This document shows, piece after piece, positions 11,206 to 22,886 of a DNA stretch of 64,000 nt. The translations under genes were made by a program, and so were the position numbers. The stretch is from contig NC_071330.1 in NCBI RefSeq assembly GCF_010183535.1, positions 6,677,717-6,741,716 on the forward strand, in the 5' to 3' direction. Origin of the DNA: Caenorhabditis remanei (taxonomy: Eukaryota > Nematoda > Chromadorea > Rhabditida > Rhabditidae). Position 1 is the stretch's first letter. Each line of letters opens with the position of its first letter. The notes below the pieces were generated by a model. The model ran no database searches. It saw only the letters and a list, made by a program, of their open reading frames with translations, and was not told the DNA's origin.

Positions 11206-14200
11206 TTTTGGCCTACACTTATATTCTCGTTTTTCGATGAGAAGCCTTTCCAAAACGGTTCTGTCCCAGAATGAAAAAAAGGAAAAAGTACAGTTTTGTT
11301 ATGAAAATGACCAGGAAAGTTTTACCATTCTTATTCAGACGAATAATTGTTATCACCATCCTTCATGCTGTAAATATCTACAATACAGATAGTTCCATAA
11401 TCTTTTAAAACTCGGCTGTTCATCAATCTTACTAACTTCATATTTTTTATAAACCATCTTCTCTTCGACACACCATGTTAGATCAGAATATTATATTTAA
11501 TGCAACACTTCAACCCCTTGATTTGTATCATACTGTTAGCTTAACTGAAATCCTCGCATCTCAAGTCCCCCTTATTATATCTGATTCAAACATATTCATG
11601 TTTTCTATTCTTATTCCAAAAATAAATAAAAGTCATTTAAGCATTGCAAGACCGCGATGATTCTTCTCTAGTTTATCAGCAAAATGATTGAAGGATTAGC
11701 GTCTTCTTTCTTTTGCCGTCGACTCGAGAAACATTTGTGTTTTGTTTCGACTTTGGTCCCTTCTTCTATAAGTCCAATTTCAACAAATGGCAAACTAACG
11801 ACGATTTCGTTGGTTTTTGTTGTTGCTTGAAATATGATTTTGATAATTTCAAAAATCTCGAACACTTTACTGAATGGAGGGGGTGTCAAAAAAGGTATCA
11901 TGTTTCGGGAAAAATGGATGTGGGGGTGTTACGATGATATATTTCCATTGAGTGAGACATAGAACTATATTTAAAGGATGTTATTATTGGTTAGTTTTCT
12001 CATTTTATTTCAAACGTTTATCATTTGCAGACCTGATAGATTCTAGAGTGTTGATATTAGCTCTTATTTCTAACTACACTTTACTGAGCGTTTCTATTGA
12101 AAAACCAAGCACGAGGTATTGTTAGTTACTCATTTTAAAACGGGCAAAGTGCACGGCACGTTTCCAATATAAACATGGTTATCAGTTGATTCACTAGTAG
12201 GAATACTGTAGTTATTGAAGACAAAGTTCAATCGAAAGAGAGGAAATTACGGTATATTTGTATCTGCTGGTTGTTGGTTTTGGTTTTTGCTAACGAATAA
12301 ACTTATTGAAAAGTCTTGTTGTCTGAAAACCCAATTCAATGATATGCAACAAGTTTAGAAGAAGATATTAAACTTCCAAGAAACAGTTTCAATGCGATTT
12401 CCAACATATCAGATTGCATCACCTTTCTTAATTTCTCAGAAGTGTGATCTCAAATGAACTAGAAATAATCAAGTTGATCACTTCCCATTCCCAACATTTA
12501 TCCCCTCCATTTCTCAGAATCGAAACCTTTATTTTCGTAATTTTCTTTGATTTCAAAAAACAAATACGTCTAGGATCTATTTCAATCTCTGACATCTACA
12601 TGCTGTATTTTTCGTTTCTTTTCTCAAAAACATTCACATGACATCCAAATAATTTGTTCAGGAACAATAGATATTGCATGTTTCAAATTGAAAAGCTATG
12701 AACTGTGAGGTATGAAGTTTCCTCCTTTTTTGAATACATCAACTTGAACATTGTGTATTGGTGAACTGAAATGCTTTATGGACCTACCCACGAAGAAAAC
12801 TTGCCTATTCACGAACGCAAAATAATGCATTTTTATGGCACAAAAATGCATTAAATTGCATTCGTGAATAGAATTAAATTGCATAAAATGGTACAAGTTT
12901 TCTTCGTGGGTAGATCCATTAGTGTTGTTGGAAACTTTGAACTATTCAACGATATGCTGAGGTTACGGTGGATTACTGTAGACAAAACCTGCAAAATGTG
13001 TCGAAAATCATGAAAACGAGATGGTAGGCTTTCGGAAGATCGATTGGTTAATAGTCGATTAAAGAATTACAGTAGTCGAAATATATAATTTGGAACAAGT
13101 TAGGATGCTTCATTAAAACATGGAAACTTCGAAGAGAAGCAATTGAGTTATGTTTAATTAAATCTAAAAGCGGAGTACCGAAAATTTTTTTTTTTTAAAC
13201 TTCAGAAAAATGCATATTTTGTTTACAATACTATAATTCATTTTTCATCACAGTCACTCCATAACAAATTCGTTCTGAAAAAGCTCCAAAGTAGAGCCAT
13301 CACAAAGAAAAATGCGCCCTCGTGTTTCTTTTTTCAATTTTTCAAATCAACGAAAATCTTTTAGAACATGAATTTCTCCTTCCGTTTTATCCAGTTTCTT
13401 ATCTGCACATTTCTCATTTCCAACCAAAAAAAGTGTTCGCTTCTTTGTTTTTCATATGAAAATTATATATTCTCATGAGCATCAAATTTCATTCCAGATT
13501 GAATTTCTCCAGACGACGAAAAGGACAATAAAGGTTATTTTACAGGCGAAATGACACGCAATTCTGTTTTTTAGCTTTTGATACTCGTCAACTTGACTTC
13601 GAATCTAATTTCTCAACTTTATTCAGCTTTTTTCCAGAAGTTTCTAAGTAGGAGAACATCTCGAATTCGAATCAAGATCTCAATTGTTGATATCTTGATA
13701 TACCAAAACCTGATAAAACTTATTCTATTTCTTTTTTCTAAAGTCCAGCATTCTTTCTTTCTGGTCTCGAAACTCCTACAACTTGCAATCGGAGGCTAAA
13801 AGAAGAAGTAATATTCATCAGATACTGGAATATTCTAGCGTTTTCGTAAACTGTTAATTAATTATATTTTCTACTCTGACTATCTAGGAAACCCTATTTA
13901 TTACAGTTCTTGTAATATGAAATAATGATTTTTGCATTCCAGTAGATAGAAAATTACGGTATTTTGGGCGGTTCTTATCAAAATAAATTCCAAAAAGACG
14001 TGATATTTTCCACATTCCACACTCACTAGAATGATATTTTCGTTATTGATTCAGATTCAAAATTCCAATAGTTCTAGATTCTATGATGTATTGAAAACAT
14101 CTAAATTTGGTAGAAACTCTGAAATCTAGCCGTTTTGGGGTTTTGTTTTGTATTGTAAAGTAATCTTTTTACGTTTCAAAGACATCTTAAATGCTTCTGA

Positions 14201-15446
14201 ATACGTAATTCAGGAAATGACCCTTAGAGATTAGACTAATGTGGCATTTAATCTCATCTTGTTTCTCTTTTATAATTCAAATTCCGTTTCGAAAAATTTA
14301 CAAAACCCACGCTCACCAGCTCAAATAGCTGCGGTTTTCTGAAATCGTGGGATTTTATAAAAGGAACGATATTCTTCCGATTTGCTCCTAACTTTTGAAT
14401 GAAATCGTCCAAAAGACGCACGTCACATTTCTGCAAAACGAAGCTTCTGATGCTTCATCATGTCATCGAAAATCTGTAATTCTTTTTTAATTCCATGGGT
14501 GCAATCCTCCAATTCCCTCCCATTTAGAAATACTTCAAATTCTTCTCTTATCGACCTCCAACACTTATTCTCATGTCTGCGTTTCCATCAACTCTTACGA
14601 TTCTCGGAGCACAAAAAAGTCAGAAAAGTGGGCGGAGTAACAGAGGAGGTGCATATCATCACAGCTTACTGTAGACACAGGAAGCCCGCCCCGAACTCTA
14701 AAAAGAAAAATCAAAAGTGTCTCGGCAAACATCACTGATATAGTGAGTGAGCAGAAGAGCACATAAACATGAAAGCGGTCAACTTTTGAAGACTTTCTGG
14801 AATGTGGTGAATGACCATTTTCTATTTTCTTTATATATTTTTTATTTTGCCGATACTATTCTGTCATACTGATGCAACCTAAAAACTATTTGCACTTTTT
14901 CAAACTCTTCAATTTAACAGACATTCCGGTGCCACGTCATTTTTATCATCATATTCTGTGGTTTCTTCTTCTGACTTTTTGTATTTCTGTGTGTCATTTA
15001 GCCGTGCTCGGATCACATTTCTCACACATTTTTTCTAGAATGGACAATGATGTATCTAGGAATTTTAACCTTTAGTTCTCATTGTCCTTCTCTACTTTTC
15101 AAAGTATCCAGAATCTAGTAATCTGAAGTTTCTCCACACTTTATATTTCTGGTTCAGTGCATTCTTGGCTGTTTGTTTATTCAATATTTTAATGATTTGT
15201 TGTTTCAAAAACAAATTGTAAACTTTCGAAACAATTTGATTCCTGACTGAGTTATTCATTTTTCTCGTTGTCATCTACTCTTAATTCTGAAATTGATCTA
15301 TTCAAAACCATCATCAATCCACGTTCACCCAATTTCTGTCTTATCTCAAAACCAATATTTTCATTATCTCTTATCACTTTCTCTAACTTCTTCCTCTTCT
15401 TCTTCTTGATCATCAATTCCCTAATTTTCCAGATTTCTAACTAAAA
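11206..15446. other. 4.2-kb gene-free stretch
   Basis: AT-rich and pyrimidine-rich sequence with only short, non-conserved open frames and no chain of splice sites that joins in frame. It holds one MITE (12780-12917). It probably includes the promoter of the neuropeptide-like gene that follows. Confidence 0.5.
12780..12917. repeat. Short palindromic MITE, copy 2
   Basis: Starts GGACCTACCCACGAAG and ends with the inverted partner CTTCGTGGGTAGATCC. Inner arms (gcattttta... and ...aaatgcat) are also complementary. Same terminal sequence and same right flank (attaRtgtt) as copy 1 at 6505-6612. Confidence 0.7.
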
Positions 15447-17281
15447 ATGCGTCATCATCTGACGTTATTGCTCATCATACTCTCTATATTAATATTCTTC
15501 TCTTCCGCCAAACCAGTTTTTGGTCCAATCGGAGTCGCCGAGAAGCATAAAATCGCAAAAATGCTGCAGAACGAACAGTAAGTAGCACACAAATAAAAAT
15601 TCTTTGCCGACGATTTCAGTCGTCCGATCACGTGTCTTCTCGCGGTCACTTTATGGCCTTTTAGGCAAATAAATTCCGATTGTGTCCGTACTGAAAATGA
15701 CAACATTACCTTCCTTTACACACCATAATATTTCCTTCCATCGTATTGGGTAGTCGGAAATGCGTCACTTTTGAAATGATTGATGAAAACTTTTGGAAAT
15801 CGTTTGAGTGCAAAATTAACTTTTCATTTGCAGCAGAGCGCGTTCACATTCTGATAACAATCAAAAAGTGGGCGGGGCTTGCTGAAATCTTCTTAATCTA
15901 GATGATAATTCGAAGATAGTGTAGATCAGGGTAGATTAACCTCTTCTATTACAAATTAAAGTATCTGAAAAATCTGAAAACAGGGCAAAGTGTATCAATC
16001 GTTAACCAGATGCACTCAAAACCAACGTATTATTTCCTCTAATCCTATCGATAAGAGCCCAAACGAGTGGGTGAAAAAGAGACGTGCGGCTCCCTGTTGC
16101 GTAATAATTTTGGAAAGTTCCAAAGTCCTTGTGATGACCATTTGAGAGAAAAGAGAAATGTACGTACTGTGAGCCGATTAGGGGACAAAAAGAACAAGGT
16201 GTTGCTCCTCGCATCGCTCGAATTCTTCCGAAAAGTAAACCACAACAGCTGCGTCTAGAAACGTGACTTTTTGAAAAGTGATACAAAATTCTGGAATGTT
16301 CTAAAAATAGATCGGAGGGATTGTAGCCAAAAATTGGAAAAAGAGCAGAATATGATGGAACCTCTTCTGAGAATAATCTCCATATCTTAAGAATTCATAC
16401 AGTCAGGAAATTGAATTCAAATCTGAAAAATGCTACTTATGGTATCTAGGAAAAATCAGTATCACTGAAAATCTGTTCGAACTCTGTTATGAGTTTCACT
16501 TTTCTAACTTGAAATCTAAATCGGAGAGTCTTCATATCGATGAATTCATCCACTTTCACAATAGACTCCCATCTGGAATCTTCTGATTCTAGACTCCTTT
16601 TTTTTTTCATAATATTCCGTGCAACTTGTCATTCTCATCATCACGATTCTAGTCTCCTCTCCATCTTTCCATCATTTTTGAAACTCGAACTTTGTCCCAT
16701 GTTTCAACGAAATTCTCTGAGACCGGAGCATTTCCTCGAAAAATGTGCACCTTGTCCTCTCAAAGTTAGTAATCGGATTACGGTTGAACTGTTTTGTTGT
16801 TTAATTGAATTGGATGTGATGTGGTTTAAAAAAGAGAAGAGGGAAATGAGATGACGTCTAAAAGACACGAAATTCGTACTGTATTTTTTTTCAGAAAATC
16901 ATTACAAATGCTTGAAGAAGAACAAGCTCTTTTGGAGCGAGTTGTGGAGACTTTGAGTAAAGAAATTGAGGATAAAGAAGCACATATTGATCAATTGAAA
17001 CGATGTAAGTTTATCAAAATGATAGTCTACCTTCTAGTATATTCTTGAAACGCTTCAAGCAAAGCAACTTGAGAATACAAATGTTTAAAAATAGTCTAGT
17101 CGTATTTAGTTTGTTGGAGTTACTGTAGTTGCATACATTCAGAAAAAATAGTTTCATTTATCAACAGTAACTGTATGTCATTATTTCAGCCTATACACAT
17201 GGTCATGGTGCGATATCAAACATAATGGATGACTACCGGAGTAGTTTTAAAAATGGAATCGGAGCTCGTCCAGGTCGATGA
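15447..17281 (+). CDS. Secreted neuropeptide-like precursor (110 aa), predicted amidated peptide
   Basis: Three exons (15447-15577, 16895-17004, 17190-17281) join in frame. A trans-splice-like acceptor (TTTCCAG) lies 15 bases before the ATG. Residues 1-21 are a clear signal peptide (MRHHLTLLLIILSILIFFSSA). Residues 45-77 form an acidic helical spacer. K79-R80 is a dibasic convertase site. After it comes a 28-residue peptide, residues 81-108, starting SYTHGHG and ending GIGARP, followed by Gly109-Arg110 and the stop: the standard amidation signal. The product would be a single long peptide ending in Pro-amide. Calcitonin and insect DH31 peptides also end in Pro-amide and have similar length, but sequence likeness elsewhere is weak and there are no cysteines, so family membership is only a suggestion. 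Intron 1 is unusually long (1,317 nt). Confidence 0.72.
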
Positions 17282-17642
17282 ATTCTTCATTCCATTACTC
17301 TCTTCTCTGCACATTTCTTCACACCATTTATCAATTTCGTTTCTACCCAATTGATCGTCTTGTTTCGTTACGGGTTGACCAATTTTTGACGACGGATCTC
17401 CCATTCCGCATAATAAACGCAAGATTTGATTTATTCTTATTTTTTTGATAATAATGAACAGTTGAAGTTTGATTCGAAACACACATCTTCATGGGGTTCA
17501 TGAGAATCAAGACACTTTCAGAATTTAGACGATTTTGTAAAAGTTATTAAAATCCGCAGCAGTAACCTATTGACTGATTGAGATACAGTAACCCGCTATT
17601 AGCATCTTCACATAAATAAAAAACATTGCTAACTTATTTCAG

Positions 17643-17722
17643 AAAAGCCACCTAGTTACAACTATTTTGAGAATAGTCAGGAAATGAAGAAGCTTGAATC
17701 GGTTTTATCATTTATTAATTGA
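17643..17722 (+). other. Possible alternative last exon of the neuropeptide-like gene
   Basis: A strong acceptor (TTATTTCAG) is followed by a 26-codon open frame that ends in TGA. If spliced to a weak donor CAG|GTCGAT at 17274/17275, it would replace the Gly-Arg ending with EKPPSYNYF... and so remove the amidation signal. Frame compatibility alone could be chance. Confidence 0.25.
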
Positions 17723-17736
17723 ATTGATATCTAGTT

Positions 17737-18652
17737 TCATCCGAATATATTCCCTTTTTTCCATCCAAAAGATTCTTCACGCAACTTCTCGTCTATTTTC
17801 ATTCGTCTCAATCTACTTGCTCGATTCTCCAAAGGTGTCTCGTCAGGCAATGGACTGGGAGATGGATAAGCCAATCTTGTTGCGCTCACAGACTTTCTTG
17901 GCTGAAATGTCATATATTTCCTCACTTATATATGTCGGAACCTACAGTAACTATCATTGTCTTATTGAGACTATCTTCCACATACATTGAATTTCCTCTT
18001 CTCCACGGAGTTTTCGGAGTTGACATCGAATTGAAGAAGGGTTTTTTATTGATGGATCGAGCAGCTGTCATCTGAGATCTTTTCAGTTTTTCTGGAGATT
18101 TACTTGCTTCCGAAGCAATTGGAGATAGAAGATTAAGATCAGAAAACAATGAAGTTCGACGGCGATAATTGTAGGGAGATGAAGATGTGAAAGGCTCTTC
18201 GAGCAGTTCAGACCAGCCTATTTTTGGATTGTTCTGGAAAATTTAAAGAGGGAACTCGTAATTTAAAAAAAACTATTTCTACCTGAAATTCTTCGAAAGA
18301 AATCGGTGAAACTGCTCCATCTCGTTGTACTTCTATCACTTCTTTCTCCACTACTTTTTCTCTTTCCATTTCTTCAATTAACGGACCAAAATATTTTTGA
18401 AATGCATCCACAGTCTTCACTCCTGATTTCTCCAAAAGTAACAACGATGCTTTGCAGAGTACTTTTTTGAATATTCCCTCTAATTCTGGATTTTGTTGTG
18501 GAAGGTGGGGTGACATTTGACGCATTTGAGCCCATTCTTCCGCCTGCGAACTCAGATTTTTTATATGAAAACCTCTATTACAGACTCACTTGATGCACCA
18601 AATCGCTCATTTCACTGTTCAAATTTGTTTTGAAATTCGGACTCTGTTCCAT
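17737..18652 (-). CDS. Unrecognised protein with SP/TP motifs (258 aa)
   Basis: Four exons on the minus strand: 18652-18590, 18543-18283, 18233-17946, 17901-17737. All junctions are GT-AG and phase 0. There is no signal peptide or membrane segment. The first third is helical (KKVLCKASLLLLEKSG, then an acidic-basic stretch with EEMEREK). The second half is rich in serine-proline and threonine-proline sites (LLSPIAS, STPKTPWRR, YPSPSPLPDETP), and the C-terminus is basic-charged. The many S/T-P sites suggest a CDK- or MAPK-regulated cytoplasmic or nuclear protein, but I do not recognise the family. It ends tail to tail with the neuropeptide-like gene. Confidence 0.68.
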
Positions 18653-18804
18653 TTTCAGATAAAACGAGCCAAGCAAGAAATGATTTTGTAGGAATGTCTA
18701 CTATTGAAATTGGAATGAAACATTTATGAGCAGCAAACACGTGTAACTTTAATAGGGCACTGGATCTGTAGTTTAATTTATTTTTCTACATCCGGTGATT
18801 TTTT

Positions 18805-20141
18805 GGCAAATGCTCATTGACTACGGTACTCATTGCCTACGGTTACTCATTGACTACGCTGTCTCATTGCCTACTCATACTCATTGCCTACGGTCAGCTC
18901 ATTGACTACGCTTGGCTCATTGCCTATATATACTCATTGCCTACGCTTGGCTCTTTGACTACGCTTGGCTCTTTGACTACGCTTGGCTCTTTGCCTACTC
19001 TCGCTCATTGCCTACGCTCGGATCATTGACTCCCTTTTTTTTTTACTTTATAGCAGAGATTCTGGAACTGGTAATTGGTGAATACCTACACTTTATGTAT
19101 AGGTTTCTGGTTAATTTGAGATTTGTTGTTGGGACATAAGAGCATGTGTTTCCCAAGATTGTGAAGTATAATCTAAAGTAGTCGAAGAAGGGTCCTGATC
19201 ATAGAATAAGTTGAACCAGTGGGTAATTTTCGGAGCTCTGATAATAGGTACTTCAGTGGGATTATCATAGGGTAGATCAAGTTCAATGTCTCATACTGAA
19301 AACAAAGAAGCTCTCCCTCTTCTTTTCTTCTTGCAGTAAGAGGGTACCTCTATCCGGCAGCAATTCTCTGGATGACTCATATACTACTACATTTATCTAC
19401 TTTCCTATATTTGATAAATAGCCAATACCTAAATTATTCCTTGGTTAAATTATTTCATATTTGAACCCTATAGTTTCGTATGTAAACTCTATAATTACCG
19501 GTACACTCGGAGACCTTCTCTTGTCAGAACTCATTGAAGTTGAATTTAACTACCTAATTCAGATTTTTCCAGATTGTGTCCTGATTTTAGACAAATGATC
19601 TAGTTAAAGTTGTTGTGAATAGGAAGCGATTGAACAATCATAGCCAGAAATAATAATAATTCTAGGCTTTACAGCTGTGTATTATCTTATCCAAAAGCAT
19701 TGCCTGAATCAGGCAGCTCCCTAAATGGAAGTTGAGTCCACAATGAATTAACTTATACAGAAACCTACGCCATCAAACATCTGCATTGAGAGTTGACCTT
19801 CAGGATATTGGTATCAGTTTCTAAATTGCGTACTCCTTATTGTCATTGCAAACTTTCATGAAACGTTCCTTGGGCTCGTGTAGGTATTCACCAATTACCA
19901 GTTCCAGAATCTCTGCTATAAAGTAAAAAAAAGGAGTCAATGCCGAGCGTAGGCAATGAGCAAGAGTAGGCAAAGAGCCAAGCGTAGTCAAAGAGCCAAA
20001 CGTAGGCAATGAGTATATATAGGCAATGAGCCAAGCGTAGTCGATGAGCTGACCGTAGGCAATGAGTATGAGAAGGCAATGAGACAACGTAGTCAATGAG
20101 TAACCGTAGGCAATGAGTACCGTAGTCAATGAGTATTTGCC
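18805..20141. mobile_element. 1.3-kb element with minisatellite-like inverted arms
   Basis: Inverted arms at 18805-19091 and 19878-20141. Each arm is built of degenerate short units of the form CTCATTGACTACG / CTCATTGCCTACG, then a unique part (ctggaactggtaattggtg). Outer ends are GGCAAATGCTC and its complement. The 786-bp middle has no transposase-like frame. Open frames in the arms are by-products of the repeat. Confidence 0.75.
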
Positions 20142-20518
20142 TGAAGTATTTACCGGGAGAAACTAGTTTGAATGGAAGAAGGTGGTTCTGAGAAAATGCA
20201 TACAGTAATGCAGTAGTCTTCAAAATGCGAAATAATTCAACCAGGATAAAAAGTTCATTGCACTTCATTGATTACAATATGTGATGCAGGAAATGTGACG
20301 CACTTATCAGTTATAAACTTGAACTGAAATAAAAGTTGGTAAATAAAAGTATTATTTCACTTGAAAAATAGTCAGTGCCCGGATGCATTCTCTAAATAAC
20401 TTGTTTCAGTTGGAAGGGATTGAAAATTGAAGATAAACGAGTAAATCAAAGCTTCATTAGTGCTACAATCACCTAAAACAACGAAAATAAAAGAACAATT
20501 ATAGAGAAGGCTTGTCGT

Positions 20519-22431
20519 TCACCAGAGCTTTTTGACGTCAAACACTTCACGAGCCTTGTGTCGTGGATTCTCGTTACATTCCACGTGAAGGCGACCATCG
20601 ACACGAATGAAGTAGCAACATCGGCAACGCAACTTCAGACGAGATTTTACCTAGAAATTGAAACATTTGTTTCTTTTTGACAAATTGAAATACGAAACAA
20701 TTTATTTTAGATTAGAACAGAAGCGAACGAACGAAGTGGATTCCTTTTCAAACTTCAAACGATTCTGTTTTACTACTTCGTCTACTGAATTGATCACGAC
20801 GATAATTCAATAGATCAGATTAGAAATCGAGTTGCTCTCGTAGTTAATTGTCATGAAGACCACTTCTAATAATTTCCGTTTCTAGATATCGAGACATTCG
20901 ACCTATTCAAAACTTTTCCAAGTGGAAACTGTTTTGAATACGATCTCACAAGACGGTTCATCAATCTAATTAGATCCGCCACTTATCTTACCATGTCATG
21001 ATTCCAACGAATCTGACTGATGCCGTCTCTAATTAGATTGATATTGAGTTGCCTGACAAGGGAACCTTTTTCATACTCCGGTTGAGAATTGGCTGAAACT
21101 TTGCACATATATACTTTCGACCCTGCTCTATCACATGGCGTTTTCAAAAACTGCGCAATACGGCTCGTTGGCGAGAAAATTGGGTCTGAAAACTTCTGAA
21201 AATCGCCGTGTCAAATTACACGCGTGACGTCCCTTTCTTCATTACACTTTTCTCTATTAAAAATATGAACTTCGGTGGTCCAGTGGTAGTGAGGGGGAGT
21301 CGTGGTAGGAAGGGTATTAAGAGAACTGAAAGAAATTGGGACCACAAAAACGAATCAATTTTTTTCGAAGATTTCCACACTTTCTGATCATCAAGTGATG
21401 ATCATTAATTTGAAAATTTTGGGGAAACAACTTTTTCAATATAGTTCAGTACCTTTTCGACATTGGAAAATAATGAAAAACGTTGCTCTTTGAAGAAATT
21501 TTCTCATGAATCTTTTTCTCCGAAAAGTGTTTTTCCAAAACAACATTGTTCTGGAAAGAATAAAAACCATCACTTGATGATCAGAAAGTGTGGAAATCTT
21601 CGAAAAAAATTGATTCGTTTTTGTGGTCCCAATTTCTTTCAGTTCTCTTAAAAATCAGTATTAGCCTCTTCAAATCTCGAAAAAACGTTATACAGACCTA
21701 ATTATTGCATCTGAATATTCATAATAAAAAAGCAAAAAAACTATAACGTGACCGGGGATCGAACCCATACCCTTCCTACCACGACTCCCCCTCACTACCA
21801 CTGGACCACCGATGTTCATATTTTTAATAGAGAAAAGTGTAATGAAGAAAGGGACGTCACGCGTGTAATTTGACACGGCGATTTTCAGAAGTTTTCAGAC
21901 CCAATTTTCTCCCCAACGAGCCGTATTGCGCAGTTTTTGAAAACGCCATGTGATAGAACAGGGTCGAAAGTATATATGTGCAAAGTTTCAGCCAATTCTC
22001 AACCGGAGTATGAAAAAGGTTCCCTTGTGAGTCATGTCTCAGTTTATCTATAGATGATGGTGATGGACTTTTTCACTCCTTTCCTATTATTTAGTAGAGC
22101 ATCGACGCTGATTATCAAAAATTGTAATTGTAACTTCATATAAGATCTATTTGAATACAATATTGAATCGAATCAGTGTTCAGAACATTTTCATGGAATT
22201 ATTAAATAGAAAAATCTTGGTATCAATACTAAATATGTGGATTAGTAACTTTTGAGAAAATAGTTTTACGTAAGAAATACAAGGAGTAAATTTCACAAAC
22301 GGTATTTAACCGGATGAATAAAAACCCACTTTGAATCCGGCGACTTCTTGGCACATGGGAGTCCGAACGGCGAGAAGCTGTCTGATCAGAGAATTCCCTT
22401 GCGTGAGAGCTCGGCTCAACACTCCGGACAT
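20519..22431 (-). CDS. mrpl-36: Mitochondrial ribosomal protein bL36m (77 aa)
   Basis: Exon 1 is 22431-22330 (34 codons) and exon 2 is 20650-20519 (44 codons including the stop); the intron is phase 0. Exon 2 encodes the L36 core: KSRLKLRCRCCYFIRVDGRLHV, with the zinc-ribbon C-x2-C pair and the later C-x4-H (CNENPRHK). It aligns with bacterial [20 protein letters not shown]. Exon 1 is a basic, serine/leucine-rich extension that fits a mitochondrial targeting sequence. It is a structural component of the large mitoribosomal subunit. The intron is 1,679 nt, about twenty times the local norm for such a small gene, because a palindromic element sits in it (21056-22028). Confidence 0.9.
21056..22028. 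mobile_element. Nested palindromic element with tRNA-like promoter boxes
   Basis: Outer arms 21056-21316 and 21768-22028 are nearly perfect 261-base inverted copies ending ACAAGGGAACC. The right arm, read on the minus strand, runs into a tRNA-like sequence with an A-box (TGGTCCAGTGGTAGTG) and a B-box (GGTTCGATCC). The left arm stops just before the B-box, where an inner inverted repeat begins (21317-about 21402 with 21568-21650). This looks like one palindromic element inserted into another. It has no coding capacity and lies inside the mrpl-36 intron. Confidence 0.75.
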
Positions 22432-22886
22432 TTTCTGAAAATAGAGAATTATTCTTAACAATAGATTGAATATTTAAACCGGAATATAATGCGTTTTTGG
22501 AACTAGAAAAAAGAAAAAGAGCGATTTTTATGGACGCCGCAGGCGTGCTCCATTGTCATTTGACAGAGACTGGAGACGCAGAGACTGCGCTGTAGTCAGA
22601 CGACAAGTACTTGCTGAGGGAAGACGGCTTCACGCAATTTCCTACGGTAATTCATTACGTTGCAGTAAGTAAGAAGTCGTCTTGAATTGATTTCTATTCT
22701 TTATTACCGTTTTAATGTAAGGATTTCACCAGTAGGTTAGGGCTTGGCTAATTTCAGACATATCAATTTCAAAGTCGCTCTACCATTTTTGCACCAAAAC
22801 CTTCGCTATTGTGCCTGGCAAAGTGGTTTTTAGTTTAGTCTGATTTTTTTGTTCAATCTTCGCGATTCAATGAACGATTTCGGAAG

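Noticed and set aside
18817..19139. Repetitive frames in the element arm (LGSLTTLGSL type)
   Set aside because: Produced by the short tandem units, present in mirror form in the other arm; not a protein gene.
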